A stretch of DNA of 64,000 nucleotides, taken from assembly GCA_014773175.1 (NCBI GenBank), contig VXCM01000447.1, positions 124,001-188,000 on the forward strand, in the 5' to 3' direction. Made by a program: the position numbers and the translations under genes. Every line of letters starts with the position of its first letter. Position 1 is the first letter of the stretch. Of the stretch, positions 1 to 11,157 are shown piece after piece. The notes under the pieces were generated by a model. That model did not search any database and had not been told where the DNA came from. It was given only the letters and a program-made list of their open reading frames with translations. Source of the stretch: Lucifuga dentata. Lineage: Eukaryota > Chordata > Actinopteri > Ophidiiformes > Bythitidae.

Positions 1-862
1 CTGGGTCCAAGTTGAGGGCCAAACAGGGTCAACTTTTATTGAAAGCAGACTTAAATTGGTCTTGTTTTCATCAGAGGTTATGACATGTTATTCACACATT
101 AATATGAACTTCACTTTAACCACTGCTCCAAAAACATCTTGCAGAATTCAGAACAACCCAGAGGTATGGACAAAATAGACAAATGAGAGATCAAATTCAA
201 AATAAATAACACATCAGCATCATTCTTTTTTTTTTTGTCTTCCTCTCTATCAGCAGTGTGTTTCACTGACTCATTTCCAATGAAAAAGTTTTATCACAGG
301 CAATAAAAAATAGCCGGAAAACTATAATTTTTCAAGGGAAATTGAAACTCACTCTTTTTTCTCATTAACAACACCAACAAGCAAAATGACAATAATATTT
401 TAAATGTGATCACGTCTTCTTATGTTATATTCTTTAATTAAGGCCACATCAGCTCTGCAAACGAGGCAAACAGGTTTATCCTACTGGCATTAACAGGTTC
501 TCTCACTCCCACCTGTATTGAAAGCCCCCGTTTTAAGAGTCCACCTTTTGTTTGGCCATTTCTTCCACGGGCTAGCTTAAAGTTCATTAAAAGTGACTGG
601 ATGGGCACGGAGGGGAAGGCAGGTGGTGCTTGCAGGTGTTGATTGACGCACCGGCTGTTGCAGTGCATTCTAGGATTTGTAGTATCCGTAATGTGCGTGC
701 TATATACTGGTGGGCCAGTTATTATACAAATTAAGATATTATCTCGAGGGTCAGATATAATTGTACCACGGCCCACATCCGGCCTGCGAGCCTTGAGTTT
801 GACATATGTGCTGTAGGCATTTCCCTGTAAGCTTAACATGCATCTGTAAGTGCTGGACTCAC
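1..862. other. znf618 intron, left edge, with hAT-like end
   Basis: No exon found. Bases about 660-812 read on the minus strand as the GTCAAACTCAAGG...GGCC end that is common to hAT-type non-autonomous elements; it begins about 50 bases inside the intron after the finger-4 exon. The rest is AT-rich with a short T run at 226-236. Confidence 0.5.
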
Positions 863-940
863 CAGCGTGGGACTGCATGTGCTCCAGCAGGTTGTTGTAG
901 AACTGGAACTGGATGCCACAGGCACCACATGTGTAGGGTT
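863..940 (-). CDS. znf618: znf618 exon with C2H2 zinc finger 4
   Basis: 78 nt, acceptor TGATTTTCTAG, donor GTGAGT, phase 1-1, residues 289-314. Finger Cys293-x2-Cys296-x12-His309-x3-His313: EPYTCGACGIQFQFYNNLLE then HMQSH, a near-exact match to ZNF618 finger 4. It is the last exon of the gene inside the window; the reading frame continues to the left of base 1. Confidence 0.94.
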
Positions 941-2289
941 CTAGAAAATCACAAAGCCCACAGGAGGTTGTGTATTAAAGTTTTTGAATGTAGGCCGATT
1001 TCCCCATGTGACAATGGCTCTTAATTGGATTACTTTATGCAGGTAAGTGTGGTAATATTTGCAAGCGTTATTTTGATTGGAACACTGTTCCATCAACTGT
1101 GTAAGTTGAGAAAATTACACACTTGCACAAATATTATGGGGATTGGTTAAATTTTAGCCAATTGTTGTGGTTGTAATACTGAATTCCTGAAAGGACTGAA
1201 CAATTTGTATAATCTCACAAAGCAAAGAAAAAACTTCCCACTTGAAATTATGAGCATGTTAACTAAGATCACAACTACAGGAATTATAGTAATGAAAGTC
1301 ATTCTGCATTATATTTCATTACTTAGTTTAGATTTCTTTAATATATGTTACTCTACATCTCTGTGTCTATGGGTTCTGAAAGTAAATGTTTTGATAAACC
1401 TGTCTGATTGCTTGTGTTGCAACAGCATGTCTAGCTGAGAGCTAAATTTGTCATAATTGACAGCTGAGATACAAACTGGAATTTTCCTTCAAATTGAAGG
1501 AGGTTTCGGTAGCAAAATATGGTATGTCCCATGTCCTAAACTCTCTTCTCTCAGTAATTATTCTGATATTCATTTTGTCATAGAATTCCATTTAAATTTT
1601 TTGCTTCACATGCTGACATTAAAATTTAGTGAAAGTGAAAATTTACTTTAGCTGATATTCTGACATTTGCTTAAAAAATAGTAAATTCTGAAGATAGAAA
1701 TATATATATATTTTTTAATATCAGCAAATTAATTGTACAATCTGACAGTGTGAGCCTGCCAATTTTCAGCTATCAATCATTATTGGTCCCAGACATTTAT
1801 TACCACTGTGCAGATGCAGAAAATGGCTGATGCTATGCAATTTTTAAAGTCTCACTGTGATTATTCAGATAAATGCAGCAAAATGCAGGAAAATGATGGA
1901 CGGTTATGTGTGTACCATTTTGAGCAGGTAGGTGGGGTTGGACTTACTCTGTGTTGTAGAGAAGGCGGTGGCCACCAGAGGGCTTGGAGTTCCTGTAGAA
2001 AACAGGGTGGGAAGGGAATAAGATGCCTGACACACTACGGGCCATTCCCTATTGCTTTTTCCCCTCGTTTGATTTAATTAGTGCCTTTGTTATTTCTCTA
2101 TTTTCTGAATTTATCCAACCAAGAATACTTTGCAATTAAACAGCACTTAGTGTAGATTTACATGATTTGGCACAGAACATTTCAAGCCCCCAGAAATCTA
2201 AAACAAAAACAGCAGCTGGAGATGATAATGATTGTATATCACCCATTTGTACATTTATAACATAAGGCAAAGGGTTTCCAAAGAAAACA

Positions 2290-2860
2290 TTAAGCAGTAA
2301 CCAAAATTTTTCATTTTTTCCACTTGCATTTCTGTGCAAGGGATTTTGGAAATTAATTTCTCCAAAATGCTGCAGTAATAATTGTTCATATTGTGGGTGC
2401 TTACAGTTTGAGATGTGCTGAATCCAACCGTACACGTTGTCAACTACTTGTGTGAATTTGAATTTTTAGGGCTCATCTAAAATGACAAATTTTGCCAGTA
2501 TGCAATGGATTTTGGAAATCAATTTCTCCAAAATGCTACAGTAAAAATTCTTATGTGTGGGCTTATAGTTTGATGTGCTGACTCCAACCTTTCCAGTTTT
2601 GTCACTACTTATTTAATTTAAATTTTTAGGGATTGTGATGGAAAAACTCTTATATTTCAGAATTTCCATCACAGGATCAAAAATGAGAACTTTTGCAAGT
2701 TGTATTTCTCTGCAAGGGACTTTAGAAATTAAATACTCCAAAATGCTGCAGTAAAAATTGTTTAGAATGTGTATGTGTTTATAGTCAGGGATATGGTGAG
2801 TATAAACATAATAATTTTGTCGACTACTTATGGAAATTTAAAGTTTTAGGACATATCAAA
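2290..2860. repeat. three diverged tandem copies of a ~165-190 bp unit
   Basis: The phrase TTTCTCCAAAATGCT with flanking sequence recurs near 2356, 2520 and 2730, and each is followed by a GTTTATAG/TTATAGTTTGA phrase, a TTTTGTC..CTACTT phrase and an ATTTTTAGG phrase. Copies differ by scattered substitutions and indels, so the array is old. The longest local open frame (2136-2435, minus) is a product of it. Function unknown. Confidence 0.7.
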
Positions 2861-2935
2861 ATGGCAGGCTGTTTATATGAAATTCTGGATGTCATTTTTT
2901 TTTAAATTATGTATGGTACATAAATGTTTTATATC

Positions 2936-3470
2936 TTTTTTTTTTTTTTTTTTTTTTGCAATACTTCATTGTTTATTGTGACAAAGTGTAATACATTTGC
3001 ACACAGTGTAATACATTTGCACACAATCGCTTCAAACAGCTTTCCGGCTATTTCAAAGTGGTTACTGTAAAGTTCAGAAGATGCAGTTGGCTTGACTACA
3101 GTATTAATATGTGCATTTACCTGTTATCTTAAATGCATAACATTACGAAGTATGGCTTGTAAATATGAAGCAGCTCATTAATACAATGATCTTCATTGGC
3201 TTTTATCATCTCTGACAACTATGTTACCTTAATGTTTTAACATTAGGGAAGCTTTATAAATGAACTTCAATTATCAAAGTGCTTATTTGTGTCATTAGCG
3301 TTATTTTGTTTTTATTAATCCCCCCCCAGTGTCTCTTGTCACTACCAAGCTCATGAGGCAGTTGGCCAAAGTTGGACCAACACAGTAGTGTAGCATAAGA
3401 CTAACAGAGCTGTCAGACTTGTGTTTTATTAAGCATATAGCGATGCAGGCAGCTCACAAAAACCTCTTTA
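2936..3470 (-). pseudogene. possible processed retrocopy 3' end
   Basis: On the minus strand an AATAAA at 2977-2972 is followed 14 bases later by an uninterrupted run of about 22 A (2957-2936), the signature of a reverse-transcribed poly(A) tail. A 20-bp phrase (AGTGTAATACATTTGCACAC) is tandemly duplicated at about 2985-3024. I do not recognise the parent gene and see no open coding part, so only 3' UTR-like sequence may be present. Confidence 0.35.
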
Positions 3471-3626
3471 CGCCACCCTTATCTGAATTTTCAGTACAGG
3501 CATCAGTAGGAAAACACTGTCTGAAGAAACCTCTTCCCTTTGTACATTGACATTCACAAGTGATATACCTGCTTTGAAGCAGAAACGAAAAATTGTCACA
3601 GAGCAAGTGGAAATGATTTTCAAATC

Positions 3627-3627
<1 letters not shown>

Positions 3628-3666
<39 letters not shown>
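3628..3666. repeat. (AC)n microsatellite
   Basis: 39 bases of uninterrupted AC, 18 bases downstream of a znf618 donor site. Confidence 0.95.
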
Positions 3667-3667
<1 letters not shown>

Positions 3668-3683
3668 GTGACCCAGTGCTCAC

Positions 3684-3761
3684 CGCTTGAATTCTGTGAG
3701 CTGTTTGTGTCAACCAGGCTGGACTGCACCGCACCCTCCAGTTTCCGACTAAATGGGGTGT
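3684..3761 (-). CDS. znf618: znf618 linker exon before finger 4
   Basis: 78 nt, acceptor TTGTCCTTTACAG, donor GTGAGC, phase 1-1, residues 263-288: DTPFSRKLEGAVQSSLVDTN then SSQNSS. It aligns with the mammalian segment AFSRRVEG...ETNSSSQNSS that directly precedes finger 4. A 39-base CA microsatellite begins only 18 bases past the donor (3666 down to 3628), so repeat-length variation sits close to this splice site. Confidence 0.87.
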
Positions 3762-6237
3762 CTGTAAAGGACAACACGAGACAAACAATGAATGACATGC
3801 CCATACTAAGTAAATAAAAAGGTGGTAATAACATTAACACATTTATGCAATGAACCAACTGTCAAACTGGCACAAAATCAATGACATGGAATTTTGTACT
3901 GTCGAAATCTGTCACATGAACAGCCTCAACCAAGGATCCAAATGTTCAGAAGACATTTAAATATGTAATTCCTCCTCCTCCTCTTCATCATGTTTTTTGA
4001 CCCTCTTTAATGATAAGAGTGTGCTTAGTAATAGTTTATATGGGAACATGCTCTTCAGATTTATTTTGGGGGCTAGGTGTTATCATGTTGTGTACAAAAT
4101 GGTTAGAAAGTTAAAACATGATCTCAAAGCACATTTTAAAACATGTTTTAAGTCTCTGCAGGTTTGTTTTTATAACGTACTGATTTAAACTGAAACAAAT
4201 GGCAGTCTGGAAGGTAGGAACAACAAAACTAAAATTCACCACTCCTGTAGCATGTTTTGGAAAATGGCTGGCAGTAAACGTAACCAGTGTGAGAGTTGTA
4301 TTTGTTGGCCTCAAACATGCAAAATCACCAGCATGCTCCTTTAACAATATTTAAGAAGAATGACAACAAGAAAAAAAGACCCACAAATCTAGTAAAATTA
4401 ACCAAAATATACTCACTGTTCTATTCTTATTTAAAGTCAAATCAATTAAACTTTATTCACAGTCGATTTGTCAGAGACAGTATTAGTGTATTAGTGAGTA
4501 TGATCTACTAGATTTAAAGTGCTTTGATGGAGATATACTGCAATATCATTGATATGAATGTGCTGGATATGATGTATGAAAGTCCCAAAAATCTTAGTCC
4601 TACTATATAAAATTATAAAATGCATACCACCGAGTCAATTTTTTTTTTTTTTTTTNAATTTTTTTTTTTTTTTTGGCAACACTGCCCAGTTGTGGCTATA
4701 TCAATCAAGTAGGCACTGCAAGACGGACAGATGCATTCAAGTAAACTGTTTGACAGCACAGCCTATACCATGGTAGAGATTCAATTGTTACATTGGCCAT
4801 TAATGTTCACTTGGCTGTGACAAATTACGTCCAGCAAGAAACACAACGTACACCATGAGCTGTCAGGATCTGCTACAGCATACCTGCTGACTTTTCACAA
4901 CGCTGGCAGAAAAAGGATCTGAAGACAGCACAGCAATAAGTTGGTCTTGTAAAGAATTTTGTGGTAACTGCAAGATAGCTGGCTCATCACGTGCATATAG
5001 GTCAATAAACTAAGAACTTATATTATCATTAGGAGCTCTAAAAAAAAACAAAAAAAAAAAGTTTTTTTTTCTAAATAAAAGNACTTATATTATCATTAGG
5101 AGCTCTAAAAAAAAACAAAAAAAAAAAGTTTTTTTTTCTAAATAAAAGATGTACTGATCAGTTATATAGCTCTATGTACCTGCTCCAAAGGGGAAAAAAA
5201 TGTGTTTATAAATAATTTTTTGTATCTAGTCTCCAAAAATAACCACCATTTTTACCACCAAAATATGAAAACATGCAACCCACGCACAGGCAAACAGCAG
5301 CCAACACATGCAACAACAAAGATACAGGAAACTTGTCATTGTAAACTGAGAGTGAATACTCTAGCAGACATTGGAAACAAAGATTCAAAAAGGCAAAGTT
5401 GTCTATGGTGTGTGACATGATGAACTGACAACGATTTAACTTCATGCAAACACTTTGGATTCACTGGCGGGTTAAGTGGAAGCCAGATACCGGATTGGCC
5501 TATTGTCACTTCCTTGATGCCACAACTGCCTCATTGGAACTGAATGGTCTATGCAAATTTAAGTGGTGAAGAGCTTAACGGACCCAAAAGCTCCAGATTC
5601 AGTGTGAGACAAGAGACAGCTGTCTGTTTGTAGCTTTTAGGCAAATGATGATGGGAACGGCTGCTAAATCCTGCAGGATGTACATTTGGTGAAGAGAGCC
5701 TTGCTGCAACATTCCTCCAGAACAGAGCAGGAAAATAATGATGCTGTTAATGTTTTAATACTTTCGTTGGCGAGGAATTCTAACTGCGCGATTAAACTGT
5801 CCTCAGCTACATTCTTCAGAGGGCTGCTGTAAAGTGCTAGAAATTTAATTGGCTCGCTAGTAACGGTCAGTGCGATGCTTAAACTTGGTTTCCCAAATTC
5901 AATTTTTTTTTTTTTTTTTTTTTTTTTTAAAGGAAAGTTAAGAGACTCACATAAATGAGCCTTTTCTTCCACTTACATGTAGAGCTCAAACTTTATACAA
6001 TGTAGACACTAAGGAGGTTGATTTTCTTAGCTTTCCATCATCTTACAATGAATGGAAATTCATGACAGCACCAAAAAGCCAAACGTTTACCCTGCAGTCT
6101 CGTTATTTAAATACAATTACAAAGGCAGATGCCAGTGTCCACATTTGCACTAAATGTATACAATGTCCACTTCCATCAGAAACAGCAGAATCTCATGAGT
6201 AATAGGGACATAAAATGATGCTTACTTTTCTCCTTAC
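3762..6237. other. znf618 intron with MITE fragment, two N joins and CNE-like block
   Basis: Contains half a copy of the TTAA-ended MITE (4120-4344), an N in T-rich sequence at 4656, an N at 5082 flanked by two identical 66-bp copies (5016-5081 and 5083-5148), and a 22-base poly-T near 5909. The block 5690-5890 is less AT-rich with CpGs and ATTA motifs. No splice-bounded coding segment of correct phase seen. Confidence 0.55.
4120..4344 (-). mobile_element. TTAA-ended MITE family, copy 1 (right half only)
   Basis: Shares with the other copies the TTTTAAGTCTCTGCAGGTT phrase, the TTTTGGAAAATGGCTGGCAG inverted-repeat arm and the terminal CACCAGCATGCTCCTTTAA. Confidence 0.75.
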
Positions 6238-6318
6238 CAGTTTGACCGTGGCTGAATTTACTGATATCGATGCTCCCACGCGGCTGTATCCGCGCTGCCT
6301 TAATATCGAAGGTGCGCC
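6238..6318 (-). CDS. znf618: znf618 probable cassette exon after finger 3
   Basis: 81 nt, acceptor CTCTCGATGTAG, donor GTAAGG, phase 1-1, residues 236-262: GRTFDIKAARIQPRGSID then ISKFSHGQT. It has several CpGs in an otherwise CpG-poor intron and no stop, and the frame fits both neighbours exactly. Basic and polar, no finger. I do not recognise the peptide in the human isoform I remember, where a longer Pro/Ser/Thr-rich stretch occupies this place, so it may be an alternative exon or a fish-specific form. Confidence 0.72.
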
Positions 6319-6444
6319 CTACATCGAGAGAGTTCTTCATAGTTAATTTACATTCATTATATCCAACTTGGAACACATTTGATGAAACATTGTCATGCAA
6401 ACAAGACAAAAAATCTGCATGGTTTATTAAATAAATAGACATAC

Positions 6445-6534
6445 CCATCGGCGTGTGAAGAGCAACGTGCTCCTGGTATGGGTTGAAGTACTTGTACTGC
6501 TTCCCACAGAACTCACACACATAGCTCCCAGTTT
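6445..6534 (-). CDS. znf618: znf618 exon with C2H2 zinc finger 3
   Basis: 90 nt, phase 1-1, residues 206-235. Finger Cys212-x2-Cys215-x12-His228-x3-His232: CEFCGKQYKYFNPYQEHVALH. The acceptor follows a long pyrimidine run (CTTTTCTTTTCTCTAG) and the donor is GTATGT. The 126-base intron to the next exon is close to the lower limit for vertebrates. Confidence 0.94.
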
Positions 6535-6659
6535 CTAGAGAAAAGAAAAGACAAATGCAAACAAACCTTTGTTTTAATTTAAATATATATATATAAAATT
6601 GGATTAAAGATATGAAACTACCCCGAAATGATCAGAACATGTACATCAACAAGGCTTAC

Positions 6660-6740
6660 TTGGTCCAATTTTCTGATAGGGTTCCACTGGCTCCTCCTCT
6701 TTAAGTTCATCCACAGGTAACACGACTTGTTCATATGGAT
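6660..6740 (-). CDS. znf618: znf618 linker exon with acidic motif
   Basis: 81 nt, phase 1-1, residues 179-205: DPYEQVVLPVDELKEEEPVE then PYQKIGP. The LKEE segment (Lys192) is a consensus SUMO site; the mammalian protein keeps a VKEE motif here. Acceptor CTCTCTCAG and donor GTAAGC are good. It joins fingers 2 and 3. It is separated from the next exon by an intron of only 125 bases. Confidence 0.9.
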
Positions 6741-7492
6741 CTGAGAGAGATGGAGGGAGGGAGGAGAAGATGAGGACAATTTTGTATTGAACAGTAACGA
6801 GCATTCTTATATTCACATGTAATTCATACTCTTTGAGGTGCGTTTTATTGTTTCTAGTGTGAGCAGTGAGAGCATCTACAAAATTCAAACCACAAGTATA
6901 TCCGCAAAAGGAAGGAACAGGTTTGGTCTTTCAGGGTCATCATGGATTTATACACGCAGAATGAGTAGTCACTTTGTCCATAAATACATTTGACTCATAT
7001 CCAGCCTACCTTCACAGTATATGCATGCATCTATTAAAAAACAGAGCCTATAATTTATTTATAGCGTGTACTTCAAATAAAACACTACAGCTGAGTGAGC
7101 AAAGAGCCTGTCAGTATCCATAATGACAGCTTTTCCTGCTCACAGTGAAGAGTGGTAGAGCACCCCACTGTTTTCCTGTATATTTATACCATCTCCTTAA
7201 TATGTAGTGTCCTCCCCAGCTGTGAGTGTCACTTCATATGGAGTGACACTCTATAGTGAAGTGCTAGAGGGGAAGGATTGGTTTAGTTACAGCCACAGCC
7301 CATTACTGTAAAGCAAGCCGCAATTCAAGAAAGAAGCAACTTATAATATGTAATAAATATTGTATTATGAAGCCTTCCTGTTTCTCATCTATTCCCCTTT
7401 TCTATGACAATTTACAGCAATAACAAAATCAATGTAGGAAGAAATAAATCAGTCTTCCAGGTTGAATTTTAAATGACATAGAGACCAATTAC
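6741..7492. other. znf618 intron with imperfect palindrome
   Basis: No exon seen. Arms GAGTGTCACT (7224-7233) and AGTGACACTC (7242-7251) flank an 8-base centre. The introns 6319-6444 and 6535-6659 nearby are very short and empty. Confidence 0.5.
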
Positions 7493-7582
7493 CATCGACT
7501 GCATGCAGGTCACGGTGCTCCTGGAAACAGCTGTAGTATTTATACTTCTTTCCACAGATGTCACAAGAATAACGAAAGCTAT
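7493..7582 (-). CDS. znf618: znf618 exon with C2H2 zinc finger 2
   Basis: 90 nt, phase 1-1, residues 149-178. The finger is Cys155-x2-Cys158-x12-His171-x3-His175, with CDICGKKYKYYSCFQEH followed by RDLHAVD. This run is essentially identical to the mammalian ZNF618 finger as I remember it and is one of the strongest identifiers in the window. Acceptor CTGTCTGCAG, donor GTAATT. Confidence 0.94.
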
Positions 7583-8868
7583 CTGCAGACAGAAACAGAG
7601 AAACCAGCATCGTTTAGATGTTATTAACACAGGCAGACATATTATTGGCAACCAGTGTTTTATTGATGACTGGATCCAAAAGTACAATCTGGGATCAAAA
7701 CTGATAACCTGACAAGAAACAATAGTCTGTGGGAAAGGTTGTGGCTCCAAATTCAAGCTGATATTGCAGATACAGGTACGCATGTGCCCTAACTGAGCCC
7801 AATAGCACATCTGGAAAATCCCACGCCTCTTCCTGTGTGCAGCAATGAAATGGTTATAAGGTCAAAGAGCCAGAGAGCTCAAGGTGCTCAAAAAGATGTA
7901 TTTACTCTTTTTATATTTAAAAAATGTAATATGTAAGATTAAACTGTACAGCATGAGGACACACAGACAAATAGGCAGATTGTGAATCCCTACATGCAAA
8001 AACATCAGGCCAAGTAAATCTTCAATGCACACACACGAGAATTAGCTCAATGTTGCATATGTAAGTAAAATAAATAACAAATATTTACTGCATTTGATTT
8101 TACAAAATTTGAACAGTGTTCAACACAAAAGCAGACCAAGTCTTTGGAAATTAAAGGTAAAAAAAAAAAATTGTCTTTGCATTTCATTTACAATTCAGCA
8201 CATTTAGCATTGTTGCACGCAATGACTCAAATGTAAATTGAAAAAATTTATTAAAATTTTATTATGACCCAAATCACGCCCACATAAATTTTTGAAAGAG
8301 CATTAATGTTTCAAAGAAGTTGATTAACTTCCAGAAGCCCGCTCTTGTTGAGTAGCAGAGAAAGGACAGAGGGCTGCAGATTTTACAGCCTAATGGCTTC
8401 TGTTCTGCTCTATTATATTGCTGCAGTGCGAAGTTTTGTGCAGCCAGGTGGCTGGTGGCAAGTAAGAACACCTGTGGTACTTTTTGGCACACGACAGTGA
8501 AATCCTGTCTGCAGGCAAACTGTTGCATAAACAGCATGTCAGAGAGCAAAGACGCTGTCTTTTGTGCCAGAGATTCTCTAACCTCCTCAGGCTTATGACA
8601 GACTTTTCTCACCACAGCAATGTGAAGACGACCNGCCCGCCTCCCCTTATCTAACGCATCTGTGTGATAAATGTTTTGTTTTTTTTTTCTTCCCATTTAG
8701 CAGCAGAGCAATAGCTTCTACAATTTATCCAGTCCATCTTGACTCTGTTGATTTGAGCTGTTGTATTCTTGGCTGGATTCTTTGACCTTAGCATTTATTT
8801 CATTTAATGGAGAATGGAGGTTTGGTATCACTCACTCTTTAAAAGAGGAACTATACATGTAAGACATA

Positions 8869-9240
8869 CAATGGGGTCCAAAAGTCTGAGACCACTGTGA
8901 AAATGCTTGTTTTGCATTCTTTTTGAATTTAATACAAGATTTTTCATTGCAAATGATAATATCATCTTAATAATTTGAAAAGTTGAATCTTTGAAAAATG
9001 TACATGAATTTCAGAATATCTTAGCATTTGGTATGCCCCCTTTTGCTTTAATGATAGCACACACTTGAGCTGGCATGGACTCCACAAATTTGTGCAAAAC
9101 CTGATGAGCCAAGTTATCCCAGCATGGTTTGACAATGTTCCAAAGAGCTTCTTCTGATGTCAGACTTTCTGATTATTTCCAGATTTACATGGAAAACATC
9201 ACAGATTTTCGATGTGGTCTCAGATTTTTGGACCCCACTG
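8869..9240. mobile_element. non-autonomous Tc1/mariner-like element
   Basis: 372 bp bounded by TA on both sides. The terminal inverted repeats (27 bp, 25 matching) start CAATGGGGTCC at the left and, read inward on the other strand, CAGTGGGGTCC at the right, both continuing to CTGAGACCAC. The interior retains a degraded fragment but no transposase frame. Confidence 0.88.
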
Positions 9241-10557
9241 TATATGCACAGGATTAATAGGATTCAGCCGCTTTCTGAATATACATGATGTGTTGCATAA
9301 TGTCAGTATGCAGAGATTCCACATGGTGAGGAAATTTATGTGAAAGTGGCTTACTCTGATTATGTTTACATGGTTGAATAAATCAGTTTACAATCGCATA
9401 ATCTAGGACTGTTACTCAGCATAAATGTACGTCAATTTATGCTAATTTCAATTTAACTATGGTGTTTCCATGACGGAAAAATATGCATTATTGTCTTGAT
9501 CAGAGTATAACTGAAGTTTTGACATGCATATAAATGTTCTGACTAACTTCTCCAAACTACGGCAGTTTCTTTCAGATATTTTGAAAATATATAAACATTT
9601 GAGTTGTGACAGTAGCCGAACTGAATGGTCAAACATGTGACACACTGGCTGGCTGTGCTTTGTTGTCACAATGTAAGAAACATGATCAAATGTAAGAAAC
9701 AAACTGACAGTGTAATTCCTAATGCAGCTCAGGGAGTGTGCCATTTATACAGATTTATTACAGTACGTGTGGAAATATAGATGCTTTGAAAAGTTCTCCA
9801 AATTGATTATGACATCATGTGACTGGTTTTGTCTAGGATGTATAATCATTCCATCCAGGAAAATGTGCCCACTCCATATAAAGCGAGTTTTTGCAATTTC
9901 AGCTGAAATGGCAACAAATACAACAGTGATGATTAGGATCCCTAACAGTGAACTACATTTACTTTACTTTAACGCCCCATGAATATTCAACACTTTCACA
10001 CCTATTAACACGATTAAAACTGTTTTATACAAATTAGTGGCTTCCTGCCATTTGTCAGTGTAATTAAAGCTCATATCTCAATGTTGCCCAACAACATAAG
10101 TGGTTATGGAGGTACAGATTTGTCAACCAAGAGAGCTTTTGCTTTTGTTATAATGTTTTACTGAGGTAGCTCTCTCTTTAATATCATCAGGCTATTGAAG
10201 GCAATGTCGCAAATCAAAGGAGAGGACTGCTTTACACCAATATTGCATTTATGTGCATGGGACTGCTTTTTGTGATTAGCACAGGTGACAAGAAAACATG
10301 AAGGAGGAGTGTGAAAGTGTAAATATATGGCAGGAAGCTTCACAAGAAACTCAAGAAAAGGAAGAATTGTTGCTAAAAGGGGCAGACTGTTGTTTTGAGG
10401 AACTGATTTTAGAAAATCTGACACCGCAAAGAAAAATGTTTTCTGTAAATGTCTGTCAATGTCTGTCACCTTATCTACACCCAAATATGAAGCATAACAA
10501 TCTGTATTATGAGAGCAGAAAAATGAGGGATGGTCACGTTACAGCTTCATTGACATC

Positions 10558-11157
10558 TTAAAGGATCTTACCAGTGTTTTTTGCATGTTTTGAGCCTAAT
10601 AAATACTATCTGCATACAGGTTGATTACCTTACGTTACTTTAACCGTTTTCCAAAACATAAAACCGTATTTTTGTGTTATGTTGCCAAATCCCATAATCT
10701 TTTAAAATGAAATGTTCAGGTGACACACCCAAAAATTTAAAATTTAGTGTTTCGCCTGCTAACACTTATGCACGATTGTGAAGGCACGGCCATTTTAATT
10801 TCTCTGTAAAAGCAGTCTTTTCTCCTGCGACTGTATTCCTGAGCCAAGAAATACATTTTCTTCCGTGCAGCTCTGTGTTGGACCAGTTAAATTAAGTTAC
10901 TTGGACAAAAAATTTAATAGTCGTCATGTCCGCTATGATGGATTACTTATCTCAAGCACATTTCAAGTCTCTACAAGTTGATTTTCACAGCCTACTGGAA
11001 TGAACTGAAATCAATGGAAGTCTGGAAAGTAGAAAAACAATTCTAATATTTAACGCTGCAGTATTATATTTTGGAAAATGGTTGGTAATAATATAATATG
11101 CATGCGGGTTGTATTTATTGGGCTCAAACGTTCAACATCACCGGTATGGTCCGTTAA
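10558..11157 (-). mobile_element. TTAA-ended MITE family, copy 2 (full length)
   Basis: 600 bp. Starts TTAAAGGATC and ends GGTCCGTTAA. The inner halves of both ends are inverted repeats with TTTTCCAAAACATA / TATTTTGGAAAATGGTTGG. Contains the family core GTGTTTCGCCTGCTAACAC-like phrase and the TACTTATCTCAAGCA...TCTCTACAAGTTG segment. Confidence 0.85.

Larger units (their letters stand above)
941..3683. other. znf618 intron (finger-4 exon to preceding exon)
   Basis: Holds the 165-190 bp tandem array, the poly(A)-tail signature and the AC microsatellite listed separately. No further exon with matching phase was found. Confidence 0.6.

Noticed and set aside
4880..4914. Possible 35-nt micro-exon with AG and GT borders (minus strand)
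   Set aside because: Length 35 breaks the phase 1-1 pattern and would frameshift the next znf618 exon, though one frame contains an ASVV phrase also present in the mammalian protein.
5664..5972. 102-codon minus-strand frame with Lys run
   Set aside because: The Lys run is a poly-T tract; the rest shows no protein similarity and may be non-coding conserved DNA.
8274..8696. 140-codon minus-strand open frame in a znf618 intron
   Set aside because: No family resemblance, crosses an N at 8634, and no matching splice sites; likely chance.
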